A DNA stretch of 64,000 bases, taken from Aphrophora alni (lineage: Eukaryota; Arthropoda; Insecta; Hemiptera; Aphrophoridae). Under the pieces are notes generated by a model, which saw only the letters and a program-made list of their open reading frames with translations, searched no databases and was not told the origin of the DNA. Positions 38,905 through 50,419 of this stretch are shown here, piece by piece (the first letter of the stretch is position 1; each line of letters begins with the position of its first letter). Made by a program: the position numbers and the translations under genes. The stretch covers positions 69,164,253 through 69,228,252 of the forward strand of contig OY740765.1 of assembly GCA_963513935.1 (NCBI GenBank). Direction: 5' to 3'.

Positions 38905-40400
38905 TTTTAGACCTTTTCTATTTGGATGATGCTTTACTACATTTAATGATCATGCCAGTTTACAGTATTACAAGAATGATAAAACTATAAGTTTGTAATT
39001 AAACAGGTTACCTTTAAAATGATTAGAGTATGAATGTGTAATAAACATAAGTTAGGTTCGGCGATTAGAATGCCTGACAATTTGAGTTGATATCCCGGGG
39101 ACCAACAGGTAACACAGTCGGCGGTCCAAGGCAAGTTTAAAATACATAATATTCAGGTTGTTAATATTGAGCAATTACAATTGGGGGATGATTATTTGTT
39201 TCGTATCAGACAAGCGCTACTTGATCCGATGAGTACTTACAGGACACATTTGCGACCATCAAGATAGTATATGTTACAGGACAACATTTTGCACTATAAG
39301 CAATTTATAAATGGAGAAACAACTTTACTATTAGGTGTTCCAAGGTCATTAACTTCGGATATTTTACAAGCCTACCACGATTCATTTGTAGGAGGGGGCT
39401 ATGCAGGAATTTCAAAGACATTTTCGAAAATATGGAAGAAATATTACTGGCCTAGTATGATAGCTGATTTGTTAAAATATATAAAGAATTGCCATAAGTG
39501 TCAGATTATGAAGACGGAGAGATAAAAATCTATAGGTTTGTTATAATCTATTAATATATTTGATAAACCTTTTACTAAGTTGAGACTCGATTATTTAGGA
39601 CCTATACCAAAATCAAATACAAAACTTTGTATTTTAATGACAACAAATAATAATACTAAATAGTTTGCAATTGCCAAGGCTACGGAGATGGCAGATTCAA
39701 ACACAACGGCAAAATTCATATGGGAAGATATCCTACCATGTTATGGAATGCTGGCGGAAATACAAACTGACCATGGTACACCTTTTCTTGTTGAAACATT
39801 AAACCAACTGTACAAGGCTTTAGAGATAGTGCACAAAAATCGGGAGAGTATAAACATCAAAGTCAGGGAATTACATAAAGGTATAATTCCACATTAATAA
39901 GTATGCTACGGTGTTATGTTAATGAAGATCAGAAGGACTTGAATAAATATATAAAGTTGGTACCATTTGCATACAATTCGGATAGACAATAGACATATAT
40001 TGAGAGAGTTTTGCATTTGATTTATTTACATGGTTATGAGCTTAACCAGCTTAAAACCATATTTGGCTTTGCTTCCTATGGTCCCAGATATGGAGATTTT
40101 AGCAGGATTGAAAATAATTCATAAAGTGAGACAGTATATGATGCGGATGTTATCACATAAACAGGAAGAACAGCGAAAACGATATAATATTCAACATAAA
40201 GAATGAAAATTTAGGGTAGTAGAGTTAATTGTTATAAAAGTAGAGAGAAAGGATATCAAGTTACTACAGCAGTATGCTGATCTTTATAATGTTTTAAAAC
40301 GATTATCAGCGTTAAACCATGAGATTGAGGTGTGCCGATATGATAAATGGGTAGGTGATATAGTACATGTCGTATGGTTGAAAGTGTATAATGTTAATGG
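38905..40400 (+). pseudogene. Gypsy pol: end of RNase H and integrase
   Basis: Resumes RNase H (DHASLQYYKN), then a spacer and the integrase zinc region AYHDSFVGGGYAGISKTF, then YYWPSM, then NCHKCQIMK. The second zinc His is replaced by Tyr in GGYAG. The DDE core follows with LRLDYLGPIPKS (first Asp), AEIQTDHGTPF (second Asp) and a decayed third block. LVPFAYNSD near 39958 fits the integrase C-terminal part. Stops at about 39523, 39547, 39661 and 39895. Confidence 0.85.
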
Positions 40401-40934
40401 TTAAATAATAACAACAATCTCTTTATGTTAAGGACCGTAGGTACTTGGTGGTATTCCATTTCAATGAACAAAACACTTTTACTTTTTAGTATAACCACAA
40501 ATTTAATGAAACTTGCCTACCATGGTTTCTCTAGTTACAGCAATGACAAGGTATTTTACAAGAATAAGGAAAAAAGGTACAATACACATTACAAACAATA
40601 GCTGGGTAATCCCCATTGTAACCTAAATTGGAATGTAGAGAGTGGTGGGCAAAGGACTATGGCCTAGCTAATGGTTTGAGGAGTGGGGAGTTATTTAATT
40701 CTAATTGCTCATTTAAAATTAACACATTTTTATCCTTAACTATTCTATTATTTTCTAATGATTCTAGAAGATAATTTTTTTTAGATTTATTAGATATATA
40801 TGTAAGATATCAAAATTTATGTTATAATGAAAATATGGAACATTATGTGTTTTTAAGTGATTGGCAAAACTAGAGTCATCGTGACCTAGCCTCGAAGTTC
40901 TCTCATGTTCTCCTAAATCAATTTATTGTCAAAA

Positions 40935-41315
40935 GTGTTAAAGTATTCTCCGACTCTTAAACCAAAAATATCAAAATTTGAAAATTTAGCCATTGATGTA
41001 GAACTAGCTCTAGATATGGATACTACTTCTAAACACATTAGTTCGAGCTTAATTAAAGAAGACCTTTTAATTAGTAATAAATCAAATTTCTAAGGTCATC
41101 AAAGGCATAAGGTAAAAACACTAGAACATGATTTAGTATTAACAAAAGCTGATGAAGAGAATTCAATTATGATTCTAACTTTAGATAATTATAGTAACAA
41201 AGTTCAGGATTTATTATGTAGTTCTTCTTTTAAAATGTTAAAATGTGACCCCACAAGAGTTGCAGAGTACTTTAACACTTTTGACAATAAATTTATATGT
41301 CATCATTTGGTATGA
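40935..41315 (+). pseudogene. Penelope-like element reverse transcriptase, N-terminal fragment
   Basis: Translated text reads SPTLKPKISKFENLAIDVE, then VLTKADEENSIMIL, LDNYSNKVQDLL and FKMLKCDPTRVAEYF, ending at a TGA at 41313-41315. This is the region before the RT core of Penelope-like elements (consensus LTKADKGN...Y..K...LL...FKKL..DPT). One in-frame TAA lies near 41092. The RT catalytic core and GIY-YIG endonuclease are absent. A hammerhead-like motif follows at 41461-41500, as expected for these elements. Confidence 0.75.
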
Positions 41316-41460
41316 TAGAAATGCCAGACATTCATATAAAAACTTTTTTAATGACATTTAAAAAAATAATAAATAATAATAATACAACTTGTTGAAATAA
41401 AATTCTGAAAAATTGTACACTATTATATTCTTAGTTTAAACTTTTAGTATTGGTTTATAT

Positions 41461-41500
41461 CCCTCTGAGGATGGTAGCTATGTTACTGAAATGTACATAA
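41461..41500 (+). ncRNA. hammerhead-ribozyme-like motif after Penelope fragment
   Basis: Box CTGAGGA (41465-41471), stem II GGTAGC/GTTACT (six pairs, G-U included), GAAA (41488-41491). GAA is followed by palindrome ATGTACAT, then A, then AGGG, which pairs with CCCT just upstream of the box. Compared with the 9.5-kb copy, stem I has changed at both partners (CCT/AGG to CCCT/AGGG), supporting a real structure. Confidence 0.65.
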
Positions 41501-41704
41501 GGGTTCCTTAAACTTTCTAACATTAATTATGTTAGTGTTTTATTAGTGATTTGTGGAATATTTCTTTCATATTGTTATTAACCACAAGGCTCATTGGATG
41601 TTGTACATTATTTATATTTACACTGTATTTATATTTAAAAAATATTTTTTTTGGATTTTCTATTTGATGGTTATTATTAATAAATTATAAATTTAATTGT
41701 CTAG

Positions 41705-41854
41705 AGCAAAACTAGGAGACATCGTGGTATTCTTAGGAGAATATGATACTCAGAACACAGGACAGTATCTTGAACCGTATCCTGAAGAAGTGCACAGAGT
41801 TGTTAAAAAAATAATACACCCAAGCTTTCAATACAGGATTTCTCAGCCAGACAG
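41705..41854 (+). CDS. trypsin-like serine protease exon (partial)
   Basis: A 150-base open exon between acceptor TTGTCTAG (to 41704) and donor ACAG|GTGAGT (41855). The peptide contains GDIVVFLGEYDTQNTGQY, then PYPEEVHRVVKKIIHPSFQY and RISQPD. This is the S1-protease region between the catalytic His and Asp (VxLGEYD...VxxIIxHPxF...PDRYDxA). The donor falls just before where YDxAxL with the catalytic Asp would begin. No lesion is visible. It is codon-rich and GC-richer than its neighbours, so I read it as a host exon. Flanking exons were not found. It lies between Gypsy integrase and env-like sequence, which is hard to explain unless two retroelement fragments flank a true exon or the exon was carried in. 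Confidence 0.8.
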
Positions 41855-41949
41855 GTGAGTACAGTACTTAAAATTGAGCTTAATAGTGATATTCAGAGTT
41901 CTCATCAATAATTTGAAGGATAATGTCAAACTCAGAAAGTTTGGCAGTA

Positions 41950-42884
41950 CAGTAAAAACTCTCTAATCCGGATTAATGTGGCGCCGGCCGATCCGGATAT
42001 CGAAAAATCCGGATTTCGGGGTGGCTACTTTTATATAGTTAAAGTGGTTTTAAACGTGAACAAATGTAGCAAATTTACGTTTTTAGCACTAAAACGCGTT
42101 GCGCTTACGATAAATTGTAGCTTTACCACAGTATTCTAAAAATTAGTTATGGTTTTTCAAATTACTGTAATATATAGACTTTACGTTTTAACTGTACTAT
42201 TATGTAATTTGCCGTAGTTTGCCGGTATGGTAACCGGTAACAAAAGTACCAAAACAACAAAAGGTAAGTTAATTAAATAAATATTACAATAGCTATGTTT
42301 AAAATTCTATTTATTTTATGCTGAATGAGGCTCAGCATAAAGTACACAAACAATTAATTAGGTCTACAGTGTTAACTAAAAATATCAAACGAAAAATGAA
42401 GATTAGAAAATAAAACAGTACAATAAATACGTACAGGATTGTACACGTGAAATTTTGATGAACGTACGATAAATGTTAGTTTTCATTACAGTACAGTAAT
42501 TTGTACTCACGTCAGTTTTTATTTAAAAAAGATGTAATGGTAGCTTGCTTGGCTTGTTGAACACGCTTCTTAGATGTAATATCTCTCCATCTACGAAAAA
42601 GAAGGAGATCGGCCGGTGAGGATTCTTCTTTTCTTCCACATAGTCTATCGTCTGTTCAAGTGCTTGAAAAGCTTCGCATTGAGTGATGATTTGTTTTTGT
42701 TATTGAATCCGAACCACACTACTGCCCAGTACCCAGCTCAAAAACATCGTTCACTACTATTCGGCCCGAAAATATTATTTTTGTATAGAAAATTGTATTT
42801 TTATTATTTTTTATACGATTGCACACGACGGCCGGATATCGGAGTTTCCGGATACAAGAGATCCGGATCAGAGAGTGTTTACTG
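41950..42884 (-). mobile_element. Tigger-type element, deleted
   Basis: Ends CAGTAAAAACTCTCTAATCC and, read from the right, CAGTAAACACTCTCTGATCC, with TA at 41948-41949 and 42885-42886. Subterminal GATCCGGAT words repeat at both ends. 935 bp; only the 3' end of the transposase remains. It sits in the presumed intron just after the protease exon. Confidence 0.9.
42512..42710 (-). pseudogene. Tigger transposase C-terminal tail
   Basis: Minus-strand text reads ITQCEAFQALEQTIDYVEEK, then (after a one-base shift) ADLLLFRRWRDITSKKRVQQ and AKQATITSFLNKN before a stop at 42514-42512. This is the conserved C-terminal tail of Tigger/Jerky-type transposases (…LLLxRRxRD.A.KKR...KQ..I..FF). The DNA-binding and DDE parts are deleted. 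Confidence 0.75.
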
Positions 42885-43149
42885 TATATACTTTTTAAAT
42901 GACTACAAAGGAATTAATACAGAACATTTTGCTCAGTTACAGGCGACCAGTGTGAAGGGAAGTTATCCACAAAATAACTTTGACAAAAATAATACAAACT
43001 TAATATTTAATGTTCTTTCCTATGATCTACACTTCCTCTCTCAACCTTCCAATACTCATTTTTACAGGGGTACATTTTCAAACAATAACTGCCAAATATA
43101 CATATGACTCCATTATACCTTTGTCATAGACTACATATTCTTTCTCACT

Positions 43150-44400
43150 CCCTTAGAACATTTTAAGAAGTTTCCAATAATGTTGAAATCATGTCTAGAA
43201 GCGGATGGTTCCTCTGTATGTCAGGCAGTGTGAGCAATAGAAGCATTATTAAATAGCACAGATGGTGTTCAGCAGGCGGCAATCATTGAGCATGATTGGG
43301 CGGTGGCTACTCAGATCAGATAACCCAGGGCCATTACTAGCATTGGCGATGTTTTTCATTGGTGTTGTAGTATGGAGATGAAGAGTTACACAATGAGGAG
43401 ACGGTCAACAATATCTAAACAAGGTACACCAACTAATTCGGGGGGGGGGATCATGCTGACTTAGACAGCACAGCTACAACACTACAGGACTACAAGTCTA
43501 ATGTGATCAATGTTTAACATCAGTTACATGAGGCATTGAAGGCATTCCAAGTTAATATGCAGCAAATGACAAATATGATTTCTACAGATATATATGAGAC
43601 TATTGTGTTTCATTTATTAAGGCAACAGTGGCAAATGTATTATAATTCTCTTATGTTAGTTTTAAGTAATATACATGCTAATTGTAGGGACCATGTATCT
43701 ACACATACAACAATACCGCCTATAATTTTATTTAGGGATTTAAAGAATTAAAAATCATGTCTGCATCTAAAGTAGATGTCTTTAGTAATACCCAAGGAGA
43801 GTTTGCACCAATATTATCATCATCCCATTACATCATGTGTCATAACCCTTACCACTGTGATCTCTATGATTAAGGTAGCAATTCAGCATCGCTCGGCAAA
43901 TAGAAAATTGTATGAATACGTGCCTATACAATTGCATTTGGGAGAATCATACCTGTAAGATATCCATGGAACCTACCATAGTGGGTACAAATGGAGCATT
44001 CATAAGGACAATTACTGGAAAGCAGTTGAACGACTGTCAACCAGGGATGTGTTTTTTGCTCAGATAATGAACCTCTGGAACGATATCTCAAAGTAGTGCA
44101 GCTCATCACAGGTGGAGATATATGTAGCATAGTTAAACAGAGTACTTTTCACTGTATTCCAAGTGACAAGAAACTTCTAATCATGGAGATCACAGGAGAT
44201 ACCTTTACAATCACACATCCTACTCCTACTACTCACTTGAAGTGTTATGGTAAGAACCACAATATTTTAATTCCTCATGATATTCCTGGCACTGTTGAAG
44301 TCACCTTACACTGTCATTGTTCTATATATGAGCATGACACTATACTTATAGATGAACAGTTTCTGTTATAGGCATCTTTGGATCCTACCTTGCATCAATA
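43150..44400 (+). pseudogene. env-like gene of a Gypsy/errantivirus-type element, disrupted
   Basis: Plus-strand fragments follow the pol order and fit a viral-type envelope glycoprotein remnant: a cysteine-spaced ectodomain part around 44050-44350 and a hydrophobic stretch at 44375-44450 that could be the membrane anchor. Frame changes and stops occur near 43750, 43960, 44095 and 44370. It is an old, inactive genomic copy of the kind found in insect errantiviruses. Assignment rests on position after pol, cysteine pattern and the terminal hydrophobic segment; it is less secure than the pol calls. Confidence 0.5.
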
Positions 44401-44880
44401 GTACCTGTATCATGGACCACACTAGTTACCTTGATTGCAAACCATGATTGCACACCTTGAGCCTCCTAAATTTTTAAACATAAACACTAATAGATTTTAA
44501 ACACCAATTGGACACTCTCACCTACTGGATTGTTTTGTATACAACAACATTATAGAGGATGATCTAAAATTACTTTCGTTACTTAAAAATTGGTCAGATA
44601 TGATTTTATCCACGGAATAATTATTGTATAGATAACTTCGTTAACTGTCATACAATTTTATTTAATGTTATATATACATGGTATCTGGAATGATACGGAT
44701 ATGGGTGCCTGAAAGAGACCACCCTCAATTTTGATTTATTTTTGTGCAACATTAAATTTTTTTTAGTGGATAGACTTTGTACAAATATATTGTGATCTAT
44801 TTTTATTAATAAATATTGGGACGATATTTCAAGGTTGCCAGTGATGTTAGAAATTAAGGATAGAGTTGGTTAGAAATATA

Positions 44881-47800
44881 GTCTATGTTCTTTTGAATAA
44901 GTCAGAGTAACAACAATAATTATTGTGATAGAGCTGGAAAACTAATGAAATTGCTTACCTTATAAGTTAGGTGGACATCATGAAGGTACATACAAACACT
45001 TGGGTGGGAAGAAACTAGGTCAATTGATCAAGTGGAGGACCGATGGAAGGTTTAGGGGGAAGATAGTCAGATGCACTTGGCAAGAGAGAGCTTCCAAGAG
45101 AATTGGACCTTCACACAGGAATAAACGAGAGTTTTCATAAGGGTGAGCAAACGTTATACAGAGAAACGCTTATCATTATTCAGAGTCAGATTATTCTATT
45201 GTTAACGTACAATCAGGTCAATCAGTTACAATAGTTGGAGTCATTCTGGATTCTTAATAGTAATAATAGTATAACATTTGTTTATCCTTCCCAGGTGGGA
45301 ATCTCAATTTTGATTCCTAACAGATTCTATCTATAAAATTGTTAAATATGCTTGAAGAATTTTGTAGAAAACAGAAATTAAATTGTAAAGACGACAATTT
45401 TAAGCTTTTTTGTTAAGAAACAAACTAAATATTATTCTGTAAGAATATGACCACATGAATTAAATTTTTGATTTTTTTTTCCCTCAGTATATTTTGATTA
45501 ATTTTAGCAACATTTTTACTACAACGAAAAAACTTAATTTATACCCTTAAGTTAAGTGGCACGCATTCCCCTTTAATTTCAACACGCACTAACCTCACAT
45601 CCTGCAAAATTTGCTTACAGGATCTATTTCTGCGAGAACAGAACGAATTGAGACTTCCACTGGAAGTTTTGGCTTTTTCGATTTCTAGCTGGAAATTCTC
45701 AACTCCTTTTAACAGTTAAGTTAAGCCTAACTGTCCAAACCCCCTTTTTGTAATACCGCTTCCATTTCTAAATTTACTTTAATCCCTTTTCTCAGGGAGA
45801 ACACAAACAAAGTTACGAATTAATTTTATTTAATCTCAGGTGTGTGTTCTTAAGAATGCTATGAGTAATACACTGTATTTTACCATTGTTGCATCTTCTT
45901 GTATCTTAGTGTGTGGATTGGGATATAACATAAAATATTTTAAATCTGCTCTTTACAAAAAAAAAAAAATAAATCAACCATCTATTTAGAAAACAAACCT
46001 AAGAACTGAAATCTTTTACTGACCAAATTAAAATTAAATTATATTTCCTTTTTACACAAATCGTAAATATATGAGCAGGTGGTTTTTCTTTTTAGTTAAA
46101 TTAGAAAATTCATTTTCCTTTTAATTACTTTACATGTATGCAAAACTAAAATTTAATTTCTGCCTGAACTTCTAATTTCTCAGAACACAATGTAATTAGT
46201 GTTCAGAATTCTAGTATTTGGTTCAATTTACTATCTTTAACAAACATATATATTTAACATAAAAAATCCACACACATAATAAATCTTATAATATACATGA
46301 AATATTTTAATAACAATTTTTTATGAAAGTCCCATGAAAATTAACCAATTTAATTAGTTACTCTGATTTCAAATACTGACTTTTCACTAACACATGGAAT
46401 TGATAAATTAGATTTTTTTAATGTCAAACCTTGACCGACATGTGGTTATCCTGGGATCCTTGTATAGAATCTGCTACTGTTGCCTTCGTTTTAGTTGGTT
46501 ATTCTACTAACAAGTTGAACATGGCTGTGCAGTGATCTCTTTTATCATTAACTATTTCGTTTGATCACTTTACCACTTTTTCACTAATGACGTAACACAA
46601 CCATTTGCTTTCTCATTTCACCAGAATGGATATTAATTTATTTACAACATTTTCCAAATTAATTATTTTAACTTTTTGTGAATTAAAACTGACTCAAAGG
46701 TTTTACTATTTCATCACAAATTAATTTAATTAAAAATTCTGAAACAAACTGGGGTGAGTTTAGTTGCCTTCGAATTTTAGAAATGTTTATAAAAGAGTAA
46801 CCTCTCGGAGGTTATGTGGCCCTTTATATAGCCAGAAATTTCCCATTTTGTCTACCAATTTTTCTTCCTTGTTGGAAATATACTACTATTGCATTTTAAG
46901 CTAGTTAAATGCCCTTTTTCGTCTTTTTCTGGACTCTAGCCAATTTAGTTATGCTAAGTCTATGTTTTATAATAGTTTGTTTCCTGAAAATATTTTTTTA
47001 AATTTATTTTAATTACCCTTGTCTGTTCTCAACTTGGTTTTAAGTTGGTATTCAGTCTCCTCCCCGTTTGATGTCACCAATATATGACGTTTTTGACTAT
47101 GCATCCTTGAAGAGTCCTAAACCCCATCGTTTTCCTGCAAATTCATTTAACAGCTTTTCCTTTTGAATTTTTCTAATTTAAATTAGTACATTTTGTAGAC
47201 CTTACTTCAGGCTTCCCACACAGCTGTGTGTGATTTCGCTAGGGCTATCCTTTCTTACGTAATCGCCGATTTCGTTTTCCTGAAATTTCCAAAATCTAAC
47301 TTTTCATAATTTGTTTTCCAAAACTCTAGAGATATCCAAGACGCACTAAGTATCAGATTCATAGCTGCAAAGAATTTTCTGCCCGTTTTCTCTATTACTA
47401 CGTAATTTTTAACACTTTGCTGAGCACTAATACTTTCCTTCTCATGATTTGAATTAATTATACTGTGACTCACAATATTTGATTATTACTTCAAATTTAA
47501 ATGAAAATTTATTTAATTCAGTTATTTCTTATTAACATTTTATTTATTAAGTAAAATTGTATAAACAACTTTTTCAAATTCTTTTTCATTCAACTTTTAC
47601 TGTACCTGTAAAGTTGCACCTTTAAATCAATGTTTTTAAATATTAAGTCTTTCAAAAATTCTTCATTAACAATTTCATCTTAGATTTTATTGTGTTTTGT
47701 GAAAATATCAATTTTTCAAAAATTCGTCTAATTTAAAAAGAAAAATCATTTATTATTTTTACAAGATAATAAGTCAAAATATTTGGCTCTATTTGACGGA

Positions 47801-48400
47801 TATCAATTAATATAAAATACCAGTAACAGATATGAATTGAGCACAATTAGTACTACAATTACATATCCTCTACTTTTGATATTTCATAATTCATCCAATC
47901 TTGATTTTTACTTTCAAAATTGCTAACTCAGGCCTTTCTTGTCACGCCGAGTCCATGAATCGTGACATCAGCATGAGGCATAGTCCAGATTCACCAACCC
48001 ATCTTAAAAAGAGAAGTTTTCTACAACTTTGTCCATTCCTTCCACTAGAACTGTATTTTAATTTTTCATTTCTTTAACCAAAATACAGCCTCATACAACG
48101 AATTCCCGTTGTAGTACTGTAGTGTATTATATTCTCTTTTGGATATTGTGTAGGTTCACTGCTTACACATTTTTCAATATAGTATTTATCACAAAAGAAA
48201 TTAAAAATATTACAGGAGTAAAATAGATAAATTCATAGAGTACTTTCTACTTCACTTTTATAGTATAGTACTAAGTTATTTTTGTTCGTATTTATTGATT
48301 GGTCCCTTTGGCTTTGAATTATTTGAAGTATCTTTTGAGATACTGAATTAAGTGGTTCATGCAGGATGTAACTTCTAACAATAATAATTTGTAACTTTTA
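44881..48400. other. long stretch without recognised gene
   Basis: About 3.5 kb, moderately AT-rich, with CT-rich patches around 45540-45790 and 47040-47420. It may contain the rest of the 3' LTR, but it could not be aligned to the 5' side. No bZIP exon for the ATF-2-like gene was found here. Confidence 0.4.
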
Positions 48401-48471
48401 ATATTTTTACTTAGTATAAATTCAGTAAATAATGCAATTATATAAACTAGAAGTGCTGCTAATTCAATTAC

Positions 48472-48593
48472 CTGTTTCTTTCTAAAAATTTTTTCCGCCT
48501 GATATCATCATCATTTTTCACATTAGCAATGGTTGAAGATCGTCTGGAAGAAGGTTGAGACTCAAATTTTGAATCCTTTTTTGTCTTTGTTAA
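48472..48593 (-). CDS. ATF-2-like bZIP factor, exon ending in the basic region
   Basis: A 122-base minus-strand exon between acceptor TTTTAACAG and donor ACAG|GTAATT. It encodes LTKTKKDSKFESQPSSRRSS, then TIANVKNDDD, then IRRKKFLERN, with the final Arg codon split. RRKKFLERNR is the start of the basic DNA-binding region of ATF-2/ATF-7/CREB5-type factors (…KRRKFLERNRAAASRCRQKRK), which bind CRE-like sites as dimers, often under stress-kinase control. The next exon should continue AAASRC and the leucine zipper; it was not found to the left. The preceding exon (60404-60487) joins in the same phase. No lesions, so this is a host gene. Confidence 0.8.
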
Positions 48594-48795
48594 CTGTTAA
48601 AACACATTTAATTATTAATTCAAAATAAGGACATATTTCTCCACTAAATAAAAAACAAAAAATAATCAGCCTTATTTCTTTGAAGTCGGGCAATGAGTAT
48701 TATAATTTCCATTTTGCTTTATGACTTGCTTAATAAAAAATTATGTTTCTATTTACGTCTTGCAGTCTTTGTTTTAAATGTTCATTTCATTTTGT

Positions 48796-49022
48796 GATGA
48801 CAGTTGTTTCGGTACTAGTACAATCTCCAGATGACATTAACACACACTAAACACTAATAAACAAAAATATTACATAATATTGGTACTGCAGTAGCCTACA
48901 TGTTAAAGTATAACATGAAAGTTGTGATTATATCCTATACTTGTGGTAATCAATTACATCACTCCTTAATTTATACTTTGACATGTACTGCAGGACCAAT
49001 ATTATGTAATATTTTTCTTTAT
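48796..49022. mobile_element. hairpin element with hammerhead-like motif
   Basis: Inverted arms at about 48862-48915 (AAATATTACATAATATTGG…) and 48970-49021 form a hairpin. On the minus strand at 48800-48836 lie CTGGAGA, a GTAC-TA-GTAC stem II and GAAA (48810-48807), with stem I GTCAT against ATCAC. The box differs from CUGANGA at one conserved base. Confidence 0.5.
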
Positions 49023-49411
49023 TCGTATTAAGATTACTAGTATTAGATTAGATTAGATTAGTATTACTATTAACATTATAATGAGTATTATACTGAAAAA
49101 TAAATAAAATACTTTCATTTTTGCCTCAAGACATCCCACTCAATCATCAATGAAATACTGTGTTAGTACCCAAATGAAAGAAAACAACGTTTTATTCACT
49201 TTACTAGCAAAAAGACTATATTTCAATGACTAGGTCATAATCTTCTAACAAGAAGTTACCTGAACTTTTGATAACCTGAAGGACCAAGTACCAATAAGTA
49301 AAAAGTCTGAGATCTATTTTATAAAGAGTGAGGGTTGCCTACTCAAAATATATTGGACAAATGAGACACAATATTGAATAATCATGTTGCTAGTATCCAA
49401 GTCACTATTGT

Positions 49412-49646
49412 TTTAACTAACAATTGAATTACCTTATATGGTTTCCGCCAGGTGACTTCTTTTTTTAAACACTAACGCGTTTCAGAGCATCTGCTCCATC
49501 TTCAGAGTTCTATTCACTCAGTTGAGATCGTTAACAACATTAAAACATAAAATATAAAAACACGGACATATATATATTTAAACGAGTTAGTGTTTAAAAA
49601 AAGAAGTCACCTGGCGGAAAGCATATAAGGTAATTCAATTATTAGT
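49412..49646. mobile_element. foldback element with one hammerhead-like motif
   Basis: Arms at 49412-49478 and 49574-49646 are near-perfect inverted copies (GGTGACTTC…, TTAACTAACAATTGAATTACC). The core of the hammerhead-like motif lies between the arms, in the loop; its palindromic stem III overlaps the inner end of the left arm. Confidence 0.75.
49470..49510 (-). ncRNA. hammerhead-ribozyme-like motif
   Basis: Minus strand: CTGAAGA (49505-49499), stem II GAGC-AGAT-GCTC, GAAA (49483-49480), then palindrome ACGCGT, T, and AGT pairing with ACT before the box. All canonical core positions are present. Confidence 0.6.
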
Positions 49647-50419
49647 TAGTTACAATATTGAAATTAGTTTAATATACCAGATCATAGAAATCTGTGTTGG
49701 CTAAATATTTTTATACTCAGTCCATGGTTTCAAACTAGGTATATGAAGCATAAAATGGATTTCAGAAAATTGGATCCTTGAGAGACAGTTTTAATAATAA
49801 AACAAAAACACCATTGTTAATAACAAGCAAGGGCAGTTGGAGCAATTTCTTGTTTCATAATATCTTAGTTTATTTACTTGTTTTATTTTTATCTGAATTT
49901 TTGTTGTTATACATTTCTTTCTTGTTCCGTTATTTTATTTATAATGGGGTGGAACAATGAAATAGGCGATTTAACAATTGCATAATTTTCTTGGTTATAC
50001 ATATAAAAAAGAACTTTACTACTGACTGTACATTCAATAGCATTTATTTTATTACTCTCCTGTAATAGTCGGGTCTGATTTGTAACATCCGGGAACAAGA
50101 GATTCTTCCTTGTATAGGATTTAATTGAGATGGAGCTTTGGACGGGTAAACAGCATGTGTTTGCAAATAAAGCAATCTAAAACAAAAAAATAGCGATAGT
50201 TCCAAAATCTAATATTTCATATAGTTCTCTCGACCAGGGTGACATGAGCTGGTAGACTTTTCTAGTTTTTTCAGGCCATCTGTAACCCCAAAACCTTTAT
50301 TTCTAACTAAACTATACTAGTCTTTACTTTCATTTGTCTTTGGCTAACTAAGGTATATGTGGAGAATTTCACTTAAGAAAAGAAAGGGAGAAATCAGAGT
50401 AAACACCTCCAGGATATAC

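Larger units (their letters stand above)
31186..44880 (+). mobile_element. Gypsy-like LTR retrotransposon remnant with env-like gene, heavily invaded
   Basis: Two 36-bp segments (31186-31221 and 44845-44880), identical at 33 positions and both starting TGTTA, are candidate starts of the 5' and 3' LTRs. Between them, in order, lie Gypsy RT/RNase H, integrase and an env-like frame, all plus strand. The span is broken by a Transib gene, a Penelope fragment, a serine-protease exon and a Tigger element. No gag was recognised. The LTRs could not be aligned further, so joining pol and env into one element is an inference. Confidence 0.55.

Noticed and set aside
42616..43107. 163-codon plus-strand open frame
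   Set aside because: It runs antisense through the Tigger remnant and across its right TIR; it has no domain and is a shadow frame.
49048..49070. TTAGA repeats as a telomere-like array
   Set aside because: Only about four units, and the unit is not the insect TTAGG.
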